Assembly (NCBI GenBank): GCA_947447835.1
Contig: CANFLP010000082.1
Location: forward strand, 1-8,251
DNA from: Bacteroidota bacterium
GTDB taxonomy: Bacteria; Bacteroidota; Bacteroidia; Chitinophagales; Chitinophagaceae
Length of the DNA: 8,251 nt
Direction of reading: 5' to 3'
In this document: one piece after another, positions 7,080-8,251 of the stretch
Position numbering within the stretch: position 1 is the stretch's first letter
How the letters are laid out: every line of letters begins with the position of its first letter
Notes under the pieces: model-generated
What the model was told of the DNA's origin: nothing
The model's input: the letters and a program-made list of their open reading frames with translations, nothing else
Databases searched by the model: none
Position numbers and translations under genes: made by a program

Positions 7080-7111
7080 TTGCCTATTTATGGGGAATTT
7101 AAAGAGGTTTG
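7080..7111 (+). promoter_or_regulatory. Possible promoter of scpA
   Basis: TTG (7080-7082) is followed after 21 bp by GAGGTTTG (7104-7111), one mismatch from TAnnTTTG. A rival -7 box, TTTCTTTG (7114-7121), lies six bases before the ATG at 7128 and would give a leaderless transcript. The sequence alone does not decide between them. Confidence 0.3.
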
Positions 7112-7127
7112 CTTTTCTTTGTAGCCT

Positions 7128-8003
7128 ATGAGTCAGCATGCTAATTATTCGATAAAAGTGGACCAATTTGAAGGGCCATTTGACCTATTATTATTCTTTA
7201 TTGAGAGAGATGAGATGGATATTTATAATATTCAAATCACTAAGATCATTAATGATTTTTTGGATTTTATACATGCACAGGACAAGTTGAATATTGAAAT
7301 GAGTAGTGAGTTTATTTTATTCGTTTCTACCCTAATGCGTATTAAGGCAAAACTATTATTACCAAGAAAAGAAATTGATGCTTCGGGAAATGAAATTGAC
7401 CCAAGACAAGAATTAATTGACAAGATTTTAGAATATAAAAAATACAAGGAAGCTGCAGTTCAAATGGCCGATTTAGAAGCCTTGAGAATGTTAATGCTAA
7501 AGCGTGGAAATATTCAACAAGAAATGTCATTAGTAGGAGAGGAAGCTGCAGAGGGAACAGAATTACACACAGTTACTTTATTTAAATTGATGAAGTCATT
7601 TGAGAAAGTAATGACGCGTTTACAAGATCGTCAATTTAAGCCAGTACATACGGTAGTGCGCTATAACTATACCATGGAAGGGAGTAGAGAGCATTTATTA
7701 GATTTAGTTGCACAAGAAAAAACGGTTTCTTTCGAAAAAGTATTTGACATCTGCCAAGATCGTGTACATGCCTTATTTTTATTCTTATCTATATTAGAAC
7801 TTTCTCAACAAAAATATATGAAGTTGATGGTTGGGGAAGGGAAAAACAATTTCATCATTGAATGGAATGAAAACAGAGAAGAAGATCTTGAGCCAGGCCA
7901 CATTGACACTTTTGATGCATGGGAAACCAAGGCCGATTTGGATGCTTTTAAAGATGAGCCTGCTGCAGATGGCGAAGGCGACTTCGATCCTAGTTTGAAC
8001 TAG
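7128..8003 (+). CDS. scpA: Segregation and condensation protein A (kleisin of the SMC complex)
   Basis: ScpA bridges the two heads of the SMC dimer and, with ScpB, forms the bacterial condensin that organises and segregates chromosomes. The N-terminal domain begins with the family signature VDQFEGPFDLLLFFIERDEMDIYNI (about residues 11-35), followed by IINDFLDFI and LMRIKAKLLLPR. A mid-section of helices leads to the C-terminal winged-helix part, VSFEKVFDICQDRVHALFLFLSILELSQQKY, about residues 200-230. The protein is 291 residues, slightly longer than the common 240-260 because of an acidic tail (about residues 250-291, rich in D and E) that looks disordered. scpB is not beside it, though in many bacteria it follows directly. 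The ATG at 7128 fits the family start. Confidence 0.94.
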   Translation: MSQHANYSIKVDQFEGPFDLLLFFIERDEMDIYNIQITKIINDFLDFIHAQDKLNIEMSSEFILFVSTLMRIKAKLLLPRKEIDASGNEIDPRQELIDKILEYKKYKEAAVQMADLEALRMLMLKRGNIQQEMSLVGEEAAEGTELHTVTLFKLMKSFEKVMTRLQDRQFKPVHTVVRYNYTMEGSREHLLDLVAQEKTVSFEKVFDICQDRVHALFLFLSILELSQQKYMKLMVGEGKNNFIIEWNENREEDLEPGHIDTFDAWETKADLDAFKDEPAADGEGDFDPSLN

Positions 8004-8051
8004 TTAAATACCAATCCTCGCAATTGAAAAAAATAGTGGGCGTAATACTCA

Positions 8052-8069
8052 AGTAATTATTTTATTACT
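8052..8069. terminator. Weak AT-only hairpin at the scpA/dxs junction
   Basis: A perfect 6-bp inverted repeat, AGTAAT (8052-8057) and ATTACT (8064-8069), encloses TATTTT. It has few G-C pairs and overlaps the dxs stop codon. It is the only hairpin I can see in the 64-bp gap between two converging genes, but is doubtful as a terminator. Confidence 0.2.
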
Positions 8070-8250
8070 AAGCCTCTATAAGTATGGATTTTCCTAGCAA
8101 ATTTTTTACTGCTTCTGCTATTGCTGCAGCATCGTAATGACATTCCTGGTGTAATTCTTTTAAGCTACCGTGCTCAACTATTGCATCTGGGATTCCAAGA
8201 ATTGTAATTTGACTTTTGTAACCATGGGTATTCATGAATTCTAAAATGGC
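8068..8250 (-). CDS. dxs: 1-deoxy-D-xylulose-5-phosphate synthase, C-terminal end (gene continues beyond window)
   Basis: Reading the minus strand from 8250 gives 60 codons ending in a double stop, TAG TAA. The product runs ILEFMNTHGY, then ITILGIPDAIVEHGSLKELH and ECHYDAAAIAEAVKNLL. The LGIPD-x-x-(V)EHG-x-x-x-EL core, followed by C-x-(Y/F)-DA-x-x-I, is characteristic of the last part of Dxs, in its transketolase-C-like domain. Dxs condenses pyruvate and glyceraldehyde 3-phosphate with thiamine diphosphate as the first step of the non-mevalonate isoprenoid pathway. About nine tenths of the gene lies outside. It converges on scpA. A less likely alternative is another transketolase-family C-terminus, such as a 2-oxoacid dehydrogenase beta subunit, but the EHG motif favours Dxs. 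Confidence 0.85.
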   Translation of the reverse strand, partial: AILEFMNTHGYKSQITILGIPDAIVEHGSLKELHQECHYDAAAIAEAVKNLLGKSILIEA

Positions 8251-8251
8251 A

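Noticed and set aside
7232..7530. Two minus-strand frames inside scpA (7232-7447 and 7342-7530)
   Set aside because: Shadows of the scpA coding strand, overlapping each other and lacking start signals.
1..8251. A new defence, mobile or biosynthetic system
   Set aside because: All frames of gene size are accounted for by known core families; I found no transposase, integrase, direct-repeat array, tRNA-like fold or cluster of unknown genes.

Overview
The window reads as ordinary core chromosome of a low-GC member of the Bacteroidota, probably near the Chitinophagaceae or related sediment and freshwater lineages. Four things point there: a DksA-like protein in which most zinc-finger cysteines are replaced in the way I associate with this phylum, a transketolase encoded as a separate N-terminal half, no Shine-Dalgarno sequence in front of any start, and TAnnTTTG-like promoter elements close to start codons. 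The family placement is from memory of protein style, not from a search.

Layout: the window opens inside a + strand gene with an Ala/Lys/Pro-rich tail joined to a DksA/TraR-like domain (2-871). Convergent to it is an MsbA-type ABC exporter (973-2790, -). Then come rbfA and a LolC/LolE-type permease as a zero-gap + strand pair (2860-4419), the N-terminal half of transketolase (4542-5381, -), frr (5473-6036, +), an EamA/DMT permease (6117-7025, -), scpA (7128-8003, +), and the last 60 codons of dxs (8068-8250, -), which I read from the sequence at the right edge.

Orientation alternates almost strictly, so every transcription unit is one or two genes long. Three of the four convergent junctions carry a symmetrical hairpin that could stop transcription from both sides (891-923, 4489-4523, 6065-6098); the fourth, scpA/dxs, has only a weak AT hairpin. 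The divergent junctions are short (69-102 bp) and hold CTTTG-type -7 elements for the flanking genes. The best case is tkt/frr, where two good -7 boxes face away from each other and their -33 positions coincide.

The genes do not form one pathway. They are housekeeping functions: ribosome maturation (rbfA) and recycling (frr), chromosome segregation (scpA), envelope lipid and lipoprotein transport (ABC exporter, LolC/E), central carbon and isoprenoid metabolism (transketolase, dxs), and rRNA or stress-type transcription control (DksA-like). I see no mobile element, CRISPR array, tRNA, rRNA or defence system. The most unusual items are the histone-H1-like tail on the DksA-like protein, the transketolase half with no partner next to it, and the compact back-to-back promoters.
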